Shown here one piece after another: positions 36,620 to 45,543 of a DNA stretch of 64,000 nt. Location of the stretch: assembly GCF_017255185.1 (NCBI RefSeq), contig NZ_JAFKCZ010000010.1:62001-126000 (forward strand), written 5' to 3'. This stretch comes from Parahaliea mediterranea (GTDB taxonomy: Bacteria; Pseudomonadota; Gammaproteobacteria; Pseudomonadales; Halieaceae). Position 1 is the first letter of the stretch. Each line of letters starts with the position of its first letter. The position numbers were made by a program, and so were the translations under genes. A model generated the notes under the pieces. That model ran no database searches, was not told the DNA's origin, and saw only the letters and a list, made by a program, of their open reading frames with translations.

Positions 36620-36654
36620 CGCCGGGGCGAAGGCGCCCAACCCTCGCGGGCGCA

Positions 36655-37098
36655 TCAGTCGCAGGCCGACAAGGGCACCTCCACGCGCCGCTGTGTCCCG
36701 TCCGGCAGGTATTCGATACGGTGGCAACCCACCACCTCGTAGCGCTGGCCGCTGCTGGACAGGTGGCTGTCGTGACAGGTGGCGCCGCCGTGGCTGTGAA
36801 ACAGGGAATAGGCCACCGCGCCGCCGATCAGCGCCGAACCCAGGTAACCGGGATAGTCGTATCGCGGCCCATAATAGCGCGGCGCGTAATCGCGCCAGGG
36901 GCGCACCCAGCGGCCCCGGTAATAGCGGCGCTTGCCGGGGTGAACGTAGCGATGGCGGTGGTGCCTGTCACGATAGTGCTTGCCGTGCTCGCCCTTCCAG
37001 TGGTGCTTGCCGCCGCGGTGGTCTCCCCGATCCGCCTGGGCGGCGGCCGCCCCCAGTAGGACCATTGCCGCCAGGCCGTACACACTCAGTCGCTTCAT
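36655..37098 (-). CDS. Exported His/Arg/Tyr-rich small protein
   Basis: The protein has 147 aa with a signal peptide (cut after AQA, residue ~22). The mature N-terminus is extremely rich in His, Arg and Lys, followed by a Tyr/Pro/Arg region (YAPRYYGPRYDYPG) and a short hydrophobic stretch (LGSALIGGAVAYSLF). Two Cys lie in the C-terminal part. The His-rich segment suggests metal binding; this is inference. It is divergent from the PhoPQ-like operon (140 bp), so it may be one of its targets. Confidence 0.75.
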   Translation of the reverse strand: MKRLSVYGLAAMVLLGAAAAQADRGDHRGGKHHWKGEHGKHYRDRHHRHRYVHPGKRRYYRGRWVRPWRDYAPRYYGPRYDYPGYLGSALIGGAVAYSLFHSHGGATCHDSHLSSSGQRYEVVGCHRIEYLPDGTQRRVEVPLSACD

Positions 37099-37238
37099 GA
37101 TGCCATTCCTCGTCTCTAGCCGTTACCGAAACCAGCCTACGGCGCCGCGGATGAACGAAAGCTGAACGGCGCCGTTCAGCGGCGGTTCAGCCGCGGCGGA
37201 CTAGCCTGTGCGCTCTTGACGTGACCCGGGAGACGGCC

Positions 37239-37766
37239 ATGCCCCCACCAGTACACACCGCCGCCGGTATTGGCATCGCCCTGCTGCTGGGCGCCGCGCC
37301 CCTTGCCGGCCACGCCCAGAGCCACTACGTCGATGTGCCGGTGGTCGAGGTCGAACCGCTGCTGCGCACGGTCACCGACCGGATTCCCCATGAGCGCTGC
37401 TACGACGAGCGGGTCAAACTGCTCTATGCCGGCCCGCATTCACCAACCCCGGGGCTGGTGGGCGCCCTGGTCGGGGGCAGTGTCGCCGGAGCGCTCGGTC
37501 ACAACAGCCGGAAACAGCCGCTGATCGCCGGCATGGGCGCCCTGGTCGGCGCGTCCATCGGCACCGACATGGCCCACCGCCACAACGCCCGGGCGCGCTA
37601 CCTGACCGAGCGTCGTTGCGAGGTGGATTACGAATTGCGCGACCGGCGGGAAGTGAGCGGGTATCGCGTCGCCTACCGCTATGGCGATAGTATCTACCAC
37701 ACGCGTATGGACTACCGGCCCGGCGACACCATTCGCCTGCGGGTAGACCTGCAACCGGTTCACTGA
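37239..37766 (+). CDS. Exported glycine-zipper 2TM-domain protein
   Basis: The protein has 175 aa from ATG 37239, which follows CGGGAGA; a GTG at 37221 is the alternative. A signal peptide ends near GHA. A glycine-zipper segment (GALVGGSVAGALGHN...MGALVGASIGTDMA, ~75-115) matches the 2TM glycine-zipper family of envelope proteins. Two Cys are in the rest. It is first in a rightward operon with a PepSY protein and a two-component system (gaps 22 and 3 bp), so it probably serves in envelope stress response or sensing. Confidence 0.82.
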   Translation: MPPPVHTAAGIGIALLLGAAPLAGHAQSHYVDVPVVEVEPLLRTVTDRIPHERCYDERVKLLYAGPHSPTPGLVGALVGGSVAGALGHNSRKQPLIAGMGALVGASIGTDMAHRHNARARYLTERRCEVDYELRDRREVSGYRVAYRYGDSIYHTRMDYRPGDTIRLRVDLQPVH

Positions 37767-37788
37767 CCACCATGAGTATCCACACGCT

Positions 37789-38088
37789 ATGCGCCGATCC
37801 CGCCGCCCGGGGCCACTGCCCGCCCTGTTGTCCGCCCTGCTGCTCGCCCTGGGTCCGTGCGGCGATGCCCTGGCGCAGCGCCAGGGCGACCCACGCCAGG
37901 GCGGCGATCAGCGGGACCGGGACCGCGCGCAGCAGGAGCAACCCCGCCTGTCGGCCCGCGAGGCGGCCGCGATAGCCCAGTCCCGGCACGGCGGCAAGGT
38001 GTTGAAAGTCACGCGCAAGGGCGGCGCCTACCGCGTCAAATTGCTGCTTGATTCGGGTCGGGTGACGACCGTGACCATTCGGGAATGA
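37789..38088 (+). CDS. Small exported PepSY-domain protein
   Basis: The protein has 99 aa. An N-terminal signal peptide (~1-30) is followed by a Gln/Arg-rich linker and a PepSY-like core (LSAREAAAIAQSRHGGKVLK, then YRVKLLLDSGRVTTVTI). PepSY domains in this position often sit next to PhoPQ-like systems and may inhibit proteases or modulate the sensor. It is 3 bp from the response regulator gene. Confidence 0.8.
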   Translation: MRRSRRPGPLPALLSALLLALGPCGDALAQRQGDPRQGGDQRDRDRAQQEQPRLSAREAAAIAQSRHGGKVLKVTRKGGAYRVKLLLDSGRVTTVTIRE

Positions 38089-38091
38089 GCC

Positions 38092-38771
<680 letters not shown>

Positions 38772-38775
<4 letters not shown>

Positions 38776-40103
38776 CCCGCCCCCTCGACTCCATCGCCGG
38801 CCGGGTGCTGGTGGCGAGCCTGCTGTTGCTGCCCCTGTTCCTGGGAGTGAGCGGACTCTACCTGGAGCGCAGCCACCGCCTGAGCATCGAGGCGGCGCAG
38901 GCCGAGCGCCTGCAGCTGCAGATCCTCACCCTGCTGGCCCAGGCCGAATACGACCGCGAATTGGAGCTGCCGGCGGCGCTGATCGAGCCGCGCCTGTCCC
39001 GCCCGCAGTCGGGCCTCTACGCCCGGATCCTCGATGCCCGCGGCCGCGAACTGTGGCAATCGCCCTCGCGGCAGCTCACCGGCATCGCCGCTGGCGATGA
39101 AGCGCCGCGGGAACTCACCCCCGGAGAGCGCCGCTTCCGCCGCGACGGCCCACTGTTCCACCTCGCCTACCAGGTGCTGTGGGAAACCGCCGACGGCCGC
39201 GAGGTACCGCTGCTGTTCGAGGTGACGGAGAGCACCGAGGCCGTGGATGCCGATTTGCGGCTGTACCGCCGCCACCTGCTGGCCTGGCTCAGTGGCGCCG
39301 CCGCGATGCTGGTGCTGTGCCAGCTGGCCATATTGGCCTGGGGCCTGCGCCCGCTGCGCCACCTGGCCCGGGATATCGCCGCCGTGGAGCGCGGCGAAAC
39401 CGAGGGGCTCGGCGGCCCCTACCCGCGGGAGGTGCAGGCCCTGACCGACAACCTCAACGCCCTGCTCAACAGCGAGCAGCAGCGCCGGGACCGGGTGCGC
39501 GGCACCCTGGCGGACCTCGCCCACAGCCTGAAGACGCCCCTGGCGGTGATCGCCAGCGCCGACAGCCAGGCGGAGGACTACCCGCGCCTGGTCCGCGAGC
39601 AGGCCGGGCGCATGGAAGAGATTGTCTCCTACCAACTGCAGCGGGCGGTGGGCGGCCGGCACAAACTGCTGCGCCCGGTGGACATCCACGCGGTGGTGGC
39701 GCGGCTGCGCCGCGGCCTGGTCAAGGTCTACGCCGACCGCGACCTGGACATCACCTGCCGGGTGGCGGACGGGGCGCACTTTCGCGGCGACGAACGCGAC
39801 CTGCTGGAAATGCTGGGCAACCTGATGGACAACGCCTGCAAGCACTGCCGCGCCCGGGTCGAGGTCCGCGCGAAACGGGACGATCAGGGCCTGCGCATCC
39901 AGGTGCACGACGACGGCGACGGCGTGGCGCCGGCACTGCGGCGGCAGGTCTTGCAGCGCGGCGCCCGCGCCGACACCCGCGCCCCGGGGCAGGGCATCGG
40001 GCTGGCGGTGGTGCACGACATCGCCGCCAGCTACGGCGGCGACATGGCGATCGAGGACAGCCCCCTCGGCGGCGCCTGCGTCGCCCTGCATTTTCCGCGC
40101 TGA
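38772..40103 (+). CDS. PhoQ-like sensor histidine kinase
   Basis: The protein has 443 aa. Two membrane helices (~12-35 and ~168-193) flank a periplasmic sensor of ~130 residues. A short HAMP-like linker leads to the H-box (DLAHSLKTPLAVIAS, His251), the N-box (GNLMDNACKHC), and the G-boxes (DDGDGVAPALR; GQGIGLAVV). It autophosphorylates and passes phosphate to the regulator encoded just before it. The sensor domain is acidic, as in PhoQ, which senses divalent cations and antimicrobial peptides, but the signal here is not known. Confidence 0.93.
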
Positions 40104-40151
40104 GCCCCGTTGCCGCCGGGCGGGGCCCGCGCGGGCCGATGCCCGGCCAGC

Positions 40152-40181
40152 TTGTCGGCGAGTGGGCGGAAGCGCTAGAAT
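40152..40181 (+). promoter_or_regulatory. Candidate sigma-70 promoter of the FAH-family gene
   Basis: TTGTCG (40152-40157) and TAGAAT (40176-40181) are separated by 18 bp. They lie 33 bp before the GTG start at 40215 and after the end of the kinase gene, so a separate promoter is likely here. Confidence 0.4.
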
Positions 40182-40214
40182 GCGCCCGTCCAGTACCACC
40201 ACTCCCTGCCAGCC

Positions 40215-40832
40215 GTGAATACCGTTACCGTCAACAACCGTCCCCTCGCGCCGAGCAAGATCGTCTGCGTGGGCCGCAACTACGTCGCCCACATCGAGGA
40301 ACTCGGCAACGAGGTGCCGGACGACATGGTGGTTTTCCTCAAGCCGAACTCCGCCATCGGCGAGGAGTTGCGCGCGGAATTCGGCGGTGAACCGCTGCAC
40401 TATGAAGGCGAGCTGGCCTTCGCCGTGGCCGCTGGCGAGCTGGCCGCGGTGGGCTTCGGCCTGGACCTGACCCGCCGCGACCTGCAGGGCAAACTGAAGG
40501 CCGCCGGCCTGCCCTGGGAGCGCGCCAAGGCCTTCGACGGCGCAGCGCTGTTCAGCGACTTCGTGCCGCTGCCCGCCGCGGGTGTCGACGGTCTGGGCCT
40601 GGAGCTCGAGGTCGACGGCCAGCCGCGCCAGCGCGGCGATACCTCGCTGATGCTCTACCCCCCGCGGGTGGTGCTCGAACAACTGGCCGGATTCATGCGC
40701 CTCGAGGACGGCGACATCCTGATGACCGGCACCCCCGCCGGCGTGGGACCGGTGCGCCGCGGCGAGACCTTCACCGGGCGCGTAGTCGCCGGCGGACGCC
40801 CCCTGGTCGAGGCGAGCTGGCAGGCGCGCTAA
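40215..40832 (+). CDS. Fumarylacetoacetate hydrolase family protein
   Basis: The protein has 205 aa with a GTG start (reads MNTVTVNN). It matches the short FAH family, such as FAHD1/YcgM-type acylpyruvases and decarboxylases: KIVCVGRNYVAHIEELGN, FLKPNSAIG, HYEGELAFAV (metal-binding Glu residues) and ILMTGTPAGVGPV. It should hydrolyse or decarboxylate a small acyl-pyruvate-like acid with Mg2+. No pathway partner is adjacent. Confidence 0.9.
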   Translation: MNTVTVNNRPLAPSKIVCVGRNYVAHIEELGNEVPDDMVVFLKPNSAIGEELRAEFGGEPLHYEGELAFAVAAGELAAVGFGLDLTRRDLQGKLKAAGLPWERAKAFDGAALFSDFVPLPAAGVDGLGLELEVDGQPRQRGDTSLMLYPPRVVLEQLAGFMRLEDGDILMTGTPAGVGPVRRGETFTGRVVAGGRPLVEASWQAR

Positions 40833-40961
40833 AGGCAGGGCATGGACGCTGCCGGCCGGTAACGGCCCCGGTCACGCCAACGGCGCCCGCGGCAATACCG
40901 GCCTCCACACCCAACACCCCGGAATTGATCCATCCAACCATTCTCTCCTGAGGTAAATCCT

Positions 40962-41267
40962 ATGATCCACACCTTCAAGCACAAGCTGCGCATGGCCTCA
41001 CTCGAGGACCACCTGAACTACAACCTGGGCCTGCGCCCGGGCATGGCCGTGTGGCTGACGCGGATGGCCTGGGACATCGCCGGCCAGCGCAACATCAATC
41101 TCCTGGCCTACCGCGGCGAGGCCCTCCTGCGCCAGTTCATCTCGCTGCTGGACAGCTCGGCCTACAGCGACCTGCTGGACAAGGCCGCCGACAGCAGCCC
41201 CGAGTTCCAGGCCTACCTGGACAATGCCAGGGCAGAGATGAACGCGCAAACGGCGCGCGCGGCCTGA
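40962..41267 (+). CDS. Small helical protein of unknown function
   Basis: The protein has 101 aa and no signal peptide. The ATG at 40962 follows CCTGAGGT. The sequence is a set of amphipathic helices (MASLEDHLNYNLGLRPGMAV and EALLRQFISLLDSSAY). I do not recognise a domain. It is a plausible cytoplasmic protein with its own short transcript. Confidence 0.65.
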   Translation: MIHTFKHKLRMASLEDHLNYNLGLRPGMAVWLTRMAWDIAGQRNINLLAYRGEALLRQFISLLDSSAYSDLLDKAADSSPEFQAYLDNARAEMNAQTARAA

Positions 41268-41391
41268 ACCGGCGCCCCTCTCCACCGCCCTCCCCGGCGA
41301 GGCGTGTCGCAACGGCCAACGACGGTAATTGGCTGTCATAAATCGCGATTGTCTCGGTCATCGTTTTGCAGTAGTTTTGGGGCATACCACA

Positions 41392-41493
41392 GGCAGGTTG
41401 TTGCGGAACAGCCTGCCCTCAGTGGCCATGTTTGCGGACATGTGTCGCGAACATGGCGTGAAAAAGCCTTGCGGGGCTTTTTCAACAGCCTGC
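41392..41493 (+). repeat. Three tandem hairpins in a small palindromic element upstream of the HNH gene
   Basis: Hairpin 1 is 41392-41402/41407-41417 (11 bp with one U.G pair, loop GCGG). Hairpin 2 is 41426-41436/41446-41456 (11 bp with one U.G pair, 9-base loop). Hairpin 3 is GAAAAAGCC/GGCTTTTTC at 41460-41468/41475-41483 (9 bp, 6-base loop), which looks like a factor-independent terminator. AACAGCCTGC occurs at 41407-41416 and again at 41484-41493, and the latter is nearly the inverted repeat of the left end. The stretch is lower in GC than its flanks. It could be a MITE/REP-like element or a structured leader RNA. Confidence 0.6.
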
Positions 41494-41508
41494 GAGAGTG
41501 GCGTGCCC

Positions 41509-42060
41509 ATGCAACACATCCTGAGATTGGATATTGCGGGCCAACCACGCGGTTGGATGACCGCACACGAGGCCATCTCGGCCTACGCGAAGGGCGATGT
41601 CGTCTACGGCGTCGGGGACCCCCTGCCCCCGGTATTCGGCGGTGTACAACGCCTGACGGGCGAGCGCTCGCGCATCGATATCCAACCCATCGTGGCCATC
41701 CAGGGCCGCGTCGTACAGGGCTTCAGCCTGCCGCTGTGCAACCGCACGCTGTTTCGCCGGGACGACCACCGCTGCCTCTACTGCGGGCGCAAGTTCTCCC
41801 GCGCCGAATTGACCCGCGACCATGTCCTGCCCACCTCCCGCGGCGGCATCGACCGCTGGGAGAACGTGGTGGCCGCGTGCAAGCGCTGTAACTGGGTCAA
41901 GGACAACCGCACCCCCGAGGAGGCCGGCATGCCCCTGCTGGCGGTGCCCTTCAAGCCCAATACCTGGGAGTGGCACTTCCTCGCCAAGGAGCGCATCCTG
42001 GCCGACCAGATGGACTACCTCTCCCGCCAGTTCTGCGCCGAGCGCGACTGGGCGCATTGA
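41509..42060 (+). CDS. HNH endonuclease
   Basis: The protein has 183 aa from ATG 41509; the frame is open further upstream through the hairpin element, but those residues are not family-like. The HNH fold is at residues ~86-135: zinc-binding C89-x2-C92 and C124-x2-C127, with D104-H105 and N119 (TRDHVLPTSRGGIDRWENV). The N-terminal ~80 residues match a widespread gammaproteobacterial HNH family found alone on chromosomes. It probably nicks or cuts DNA in the cytoplasm. The biological role is unknown. Confidence 0.9.
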   Translation: MQHILRLDIAGQPRGWMTAHEAISAYAKGDVVYGVGDPLPPVFGGVQRLTGERSRIDIQPIVAIQGRVVQGFSLPLCNRTLFRRDDHRCLYCGRKFSRAELTRDHVLPTSRGGIDRWENVVAACKRCNWVKDNRTPEEAGMPLLAVPFKPNTWEWHFLAKERILADQMDYLSRQFCAERDWAH

Positions 42061-42077
42061 CCCCGGCTCGCGGGGGC

Positions 42078-42106
42078 CTGTCCCGGACGGGGCGAATCGC
42101 TATACT
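42078..42106 (+). promoter_or_regulatory. Candidate promoter of the MoxR-Bat operon
   Basis: TATACT (42101-42106) is a near-consensus -10, with CTGTCC (42078-42083) 17 bp upstream as a weak -35. It lies 34 bp before the likely TTG start of the moxR-like gene and after the stop of the HNH gene. Confidence 0.45.
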
Positions 42107-42139
42107 GCGCTCCTCGGCAATAAGAAGTTGGAGCAGGCA

Positions 42140-43108
42140 TTGAGCAGCGAAAACCTCGAGGGCGTACAGTCCCTGATGTCCCAGACCTCCGCGGCGGTGA
42201 TCGGGCAGGAAGCGGTGGTGCGCAGCCTGGCGCTGGCCCTGTTGTGCAACGGGCACGTGTTGCTCGAGGGCCTGCCGGGCACCGCCAAGACGCGGTCGAT
42301 CAAGACCCTCGCGCGGGTGCTGCAGGCCGGCCTGGGGCGCATCCAGTTCACCCCCGACCTGCTGCCCTCGGACGTCACCGGCAGCGAAATCTACCACGAG
42401 CACCAGGGCAAATCGGAGCTGCGCTTCCAGCCCGGCCCCATCTTCAATGAGCTGATCCTGGCGGACGAGATCAACCGCGCCCCCGCCAAGGTGCAGTCCG
42501 CCCTGCTCGAGGCGATGGAGGAGCGCCAGGTCACGGTGGCCGGCCAGACCTACCCCCTGCCGGAGCTGTTCATGGTGCTGGCGACCCAGAACCCGATCGA
42601 GCAAGAGGGCACCTACCCGCTGCCGGAAGCGCAGATGGACCGCTTCCTGATGAAGATCAATGTGGACTACCCGGACGCCGGCGCCGAACTGGAGATCGTG
42701 CGCCTGCTGCAGGCCGAGGAGGAGGGGCCGGCGGACGCCGGGCGACCGGTATCCCCGCGCTGCATCCTCGGCGCTCGCGAGGAGATCCACAACATGGCGG
42801 TGGCGCCGAACGTGGAACGCTACCTCGTCGACCTGGTGATGGCGACACGCCAGCCGGCAACGCTCGGTGAGCAGCTGGGGCAGTGGATAGACACCGGCTC
42901 CAGCCCCCGCGCCAGCATCGCCCTGCACCGCGGTTGCCGCGCCCATGCCTGGCTGGAGGGCCGCGATCACGTGCTGCCGGAGGACGTGCGGGCCGTGGTC
43001 CACCCGATCCTGCGTCACCGCATGATCCTCAGCTACGACGCCCTCGCCGACCGGGTGAGCCCCGACCAGGTGATCGACGAACTGCTGGCCCAGGTCGCCG
43101 TGGCCTGA
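42140..43108 (+). CDS. MoxR-family AAA+ ATPase
   Basis: The protein has 322 aa from a TTG at 42140 that follows TTGGAG; ATG 42176 is the alternative, 12 codons in. It has Walker A GLPGTAKT (44-51), Walker B LILADE (105-110), and the sensor region with PIEQEGTYPLPEAQMDRF. MoxR proteins act as chaperones that help insert metal or assemble complexes with VWA proteins. It begins the classical aerotolerance (Bat) operon, whose later genes follow with short gaps or overlaps. Confidence 0.93.
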   Translation: MSSENLEGVQSLMSQTSAAVIGQEAVVRSLALALLCNGHVLLEGLPGTAKTRSIKTLARVLQAGLGRIQFTPDLLPSDVTGSEIYHEHQGKSELRFQPGPIFNELILADEINRAPAKVQSALLEAMEERQVTVAGQTYPLPELFMVLATQNPIEQEGTYPLPEAQMDRFLMKINVDYPDAGAELEIVRLLQAEEEGPADAGRPVSPRCILGAREEIHNMAVAPNVERYLVDLVMATRQPATLGEQLGQWIDTGSSPRASIALHRGCRAHAWLEGRDHVLPEDVRAVVHPILRHRMILSYDALADRVSPDQVIDELLAQVAVA

Positions 43109-43113
43109 CCCCG

Positions 43114-44040
43114 ATGGACGACGACGTCTACACCAGCCTGCGCGCGCTGACCCGGCTGCGCCACAGCGCCCACGGCTTCAGCTATTTGCCCAAGCAGCCG
43201 CTGGGCTCGCTGCTCACCGGGCGCAAGCGCTCGCGCCTGCGCGGCCGCGGCCTGGACTTCGACGAACTGCGCCACTACCGGCCCGGCGACGACATTCGCA
43301 ACATGGACTGGCGGGTCACCAACCGCACCGGCAAGCCCCACGTGCGCGTGTACACCGAGGAGCGCGACCGCCCGGCGATCCTGCTGGTCGACCAGCGCCT
43401 GTCGATGTTCTTCGGCAGCCGCCGCAAGATGAAGTCGGTGGTCGCGGCGGAGGCCGCGTCGCTCGCCGCCTGGCGGGTGCTCGGGGTCGGCGACCGCGTG
43501 GGGGCGCTGCTGTTCAACGACAGCGAATCCACCGAGGTCGGCCCCAGCCGCAGCGAAAAGAAAACCCTGGCCTGGCTGGGCCAGCTGGTCGCGATGAACC
43601 GGCGGCTGTCGGTGGACGCGCCGCGGGACCCCGACCCGCGGGCCCTGGACCGCGCCCTGCAGGCCGCCGAGCGCCGCATCGGCCACGACTACCTGCTGAT
43701 GCTGATCTCCGACTTCAGCGGCTTCTCGGAGCGGACCCTGGCCGCCCTGCGCCGCATCCGGCGCCACAACGACGTGGTCTGCAGCCTGGTCTACGACCCG
43801 CTGGAGCGCGACATCACCCAGGCGGACAAGCTGGTGGTCAGCGATGGCCAGTACCAGCTGGAGGTCGACCCGCGTCGACACCAGCTGGGCGAGAAGTTCG
43901 AGGCCCATTTCAGCAGCGGCCTGGCGCGGGTGCAGGCCGACCTGCGCCGCCATGACATCCCGGTCATCCTGCTGGACACGGAGGCGCCGGTACCCGACCA
44001 GGTGCGCCGCCAGCTGGGCCAGCGGGAGGCGTCGCGATGA
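43114..44040 (+). CDS. DUF58 protein (VWA-like) of the Bat operon
   Basis: The protein has 308 aa. DUF58 proteins carry a degenerate von Willebrand fold; the signature GRGLDFDELRHYRPGDDIRNMDW is present around residues 41-63. It starts at ATG 43114, 5 bp after moxR, and overlaps the next gene by 4 bp (ATGA). It is thought to be the partner of MoxR in all Bat operons. There is no membrane segment, so it is cytoplasmic. Confidence 0.93.
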   Translation: MDDDVYTSLRALTRLRHSAHGFSYLPKQPLGSLLTGRKRSRLRGRGLDFDELRHYRPGDDIRNMDWRVTNRTGKPHVRVYTEERDRPAILLVDQRLSMFFGSRRKMKSVVAAEAASLAAWRVLGVGDRVGALLFNDSESTEVGPSRSEKKTLAWLGQLVAMNRRLSVDAPRDPDPRALDRALQAAERRIGHDYLLMLISDFSGFSERTLAALRRIRRHNDVVCSLVYDPLERDITQADKLVVSDGQYQLEVDPRRHQLGEKFEAHFSSGLARVQADLRRHDIPVILLDTEAPVPDQVRRQLGQREASR

Positions 44041-44546
44041 GCGCCCCGGCGCTGCCCGAGAGCTTCGGCAACTACGCCCTGGGGGAGACCTTTACCGAGG
44101 TGCTGCCGCCCGCCGGGATCGCCTGGTGGCCGCAGACCGCGGGCTGGGCCGCCCTCGGCGCGGTACTGGGCCTGTACCTGCTGTACCGGGCCGGCCGCGC
44201 CCTGCGCCGCTGGCACCGCAACCGCTACCGCCGCGAGGCGCGCGCCGAACTGCAAAACCTGGCGGCCACCGCCGGGGGAGAGCAATTCGCGGCCGCGCTG
44301 AGCGAACTGCTCAAGCGCACCGCACTGGCGGCCTTCCCGCGGCGGGAGGTGGCGCCGCTGCACGGCGAACCCTGGGTGGCTTTCCTGAACACGCACTGCG
44401 CCACGGCGCCCTTCGACGGCGAGGCCGCCGCGCTGATCGCCCGCGGCCAGTACCTGGGCGCGCCGCTCGGCGAACCACAGCGGCGGGCCCTGGTTCACGC
44501 CTGCCAGTTATGGATTCTCACGCACCGCGGGCCGGCCGATGCTTGA
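44037..44546 (+). CDS. DUF4381 membrane protein of the Bat operon
   Basis: The protein has 169 aa with one membrane helix (~38-56) and a basic cytoplasmic domain. DUF4381 is standard at this place in gammaproteobacterial Bat operons. It overlaps the DUF58 gene by 4 bp and batA by 8 bp. Its role is not known. Confidence 0.9.
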   Translation: MSAPALPESFGNYALGETFTEVLPPAGIAWWPQTAGWAALGAVLGLYLLYRAGRALRRWHRNRYRREARAELQNLAATAGGEQFAAALSELLKRTALAAFPRREVAPLHGEPWVAFLNTHCATAPFDGEAAALIARGQYLGAPLGEPQRRALVHACQLWILTHRGPADA

Positions 44547-45543
44547 GCTGGTCCACCCCTGGGCGCTGGCGCTGCTGCCCCTGCCGCTGCTGATGCGCTG
44601 GCTGCCGGCCCACCGCGAGCAGCGCGACTCGGTCAAGGTGCCCTTTTTCCAGACCCTGCTGGCGCTGTCGGGGGAGCGTCCGCGCGAGGGCGCCCAGGTA
44701 CTGCGCCGGCGACGGCTGCAGACGCTGCTGGTCGCCAGTATGTGGCTGGCCCTGGTGGCGGCGGCCAGCAAGCCGGAGTGGGTGGGCGAGCCCATCGAGC
44801 AACAGCGCGAGGGCCGCGACCTGATGGTGGCGGTGGACCTGTCCGGCTCCATGGAAACCCGGGACTTCACCCTCCCGGACGGCGAGCGGGTCGACCGCCT
44901 GGAAGCGGTGAAGTACGTGCTCGACCGGCTGGCGCGCCAGCGCGACTCCGACCGCCTGGGCCTGATCGTGTTCGGCAGCGCGGCCTTCCTGCAGACCCCC
45001 TTCACCCCGGACCAGAACGTGTGGTCGCAACTGCTGGCGGAAACCCGCATCGGCATGGCGGGCCAAAGCACGGTGTTCGGCGACGCCATCGGCCTGGCCA
45101 TCAAGCTGTTTCTGGACAGCGGCAGCGAACACCGCGTGCTGGTGGTACTCACCGACGGCAACGACACCGGCAGCCGCGTGCCGCCGGTGGACGCCGCCCG
45201 GGTGGCCGCCACCGAGGGCATTCGCATCTACCCCATCGCGGTGGGCGACCCCGCCGCGGTGGGCGAGGACGCCCTGGACATGCAAACCCTGGAGCGGGTG
45301 GCCCAGCTCACCGGCGGCCGGGCCTTTCAGGCGCTGGACCGGGCCTCCCTGGAGGCCGCCTCGCGGACCATCGCCGCGCTGGAGCCGGCCCTGTACGAGA
45401 CCGTGAGTTTCCGCCCCCGCCACAGCCTGCACTGGCTGCCGGTGGCCGCGGTGTCGCTGCTCTACGGCAGCTACCACGGTTGGGCGGCGCTGCTGGTGTG
45501 GCGGCAGCACCGGCGGCAGCGGGGGCCGGCCCGTGCCGCCTGA
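44539..45543 (+). CDS. batA: BatA: membrane-anchored VWA-domain protein
   Basis: The protein has 334 aa. Membrane helices near residues 6-21 and 60-75 and again near the C-terminus (~295-320) bracket a VWA domain. The metal-ion-dependent adhesion site is complete (D100-x-S102-x-S104 in VAVDLSGSM, with later Thr and Asp in VLTDGND). It overlaps the next gene by 11 bp. It should work with MoxR in envelope stress or oxygen tolerance. Confidence 0.93.
   Translation: MLELVHPWALALLPLPLLMRWLPAHREQRDSVKVPFFQTLLALSGERPREGAQVLRRRRLQTLLVASMWLALVAAASKPEWVGEPIEQQREGRDLMVAVDLSGSMETRDFTLPDGERVDRLEAVKYVLDRLARQRDSDRLGLIVFGSAAFLQTPFTPDQNVWSQLLAETRIGMAGQSTVFGDAIGLAIKLFLDSGSEHRVLVVLTDGNDTGSRVPPVDAARVAATEGIRIYPIAVGDPAAVGEDALDMQTLERVAQLTGGRAFQALDRASLEAASRTIAALEPALYETVSFRPRHSLHWLPVAAVSLLYGSYHGWAALLVWRQHRRQRGPARAA

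Noticed and set aside
41392-42060. HEARO/IscB-type RNA-guided HNH system
   Set aside because: The protein is only 183 aa, has one HNH domain and lacks the RuvC-like parts of IscB or IsrB. The hairpins are short and separate, unlike an omega RNA.
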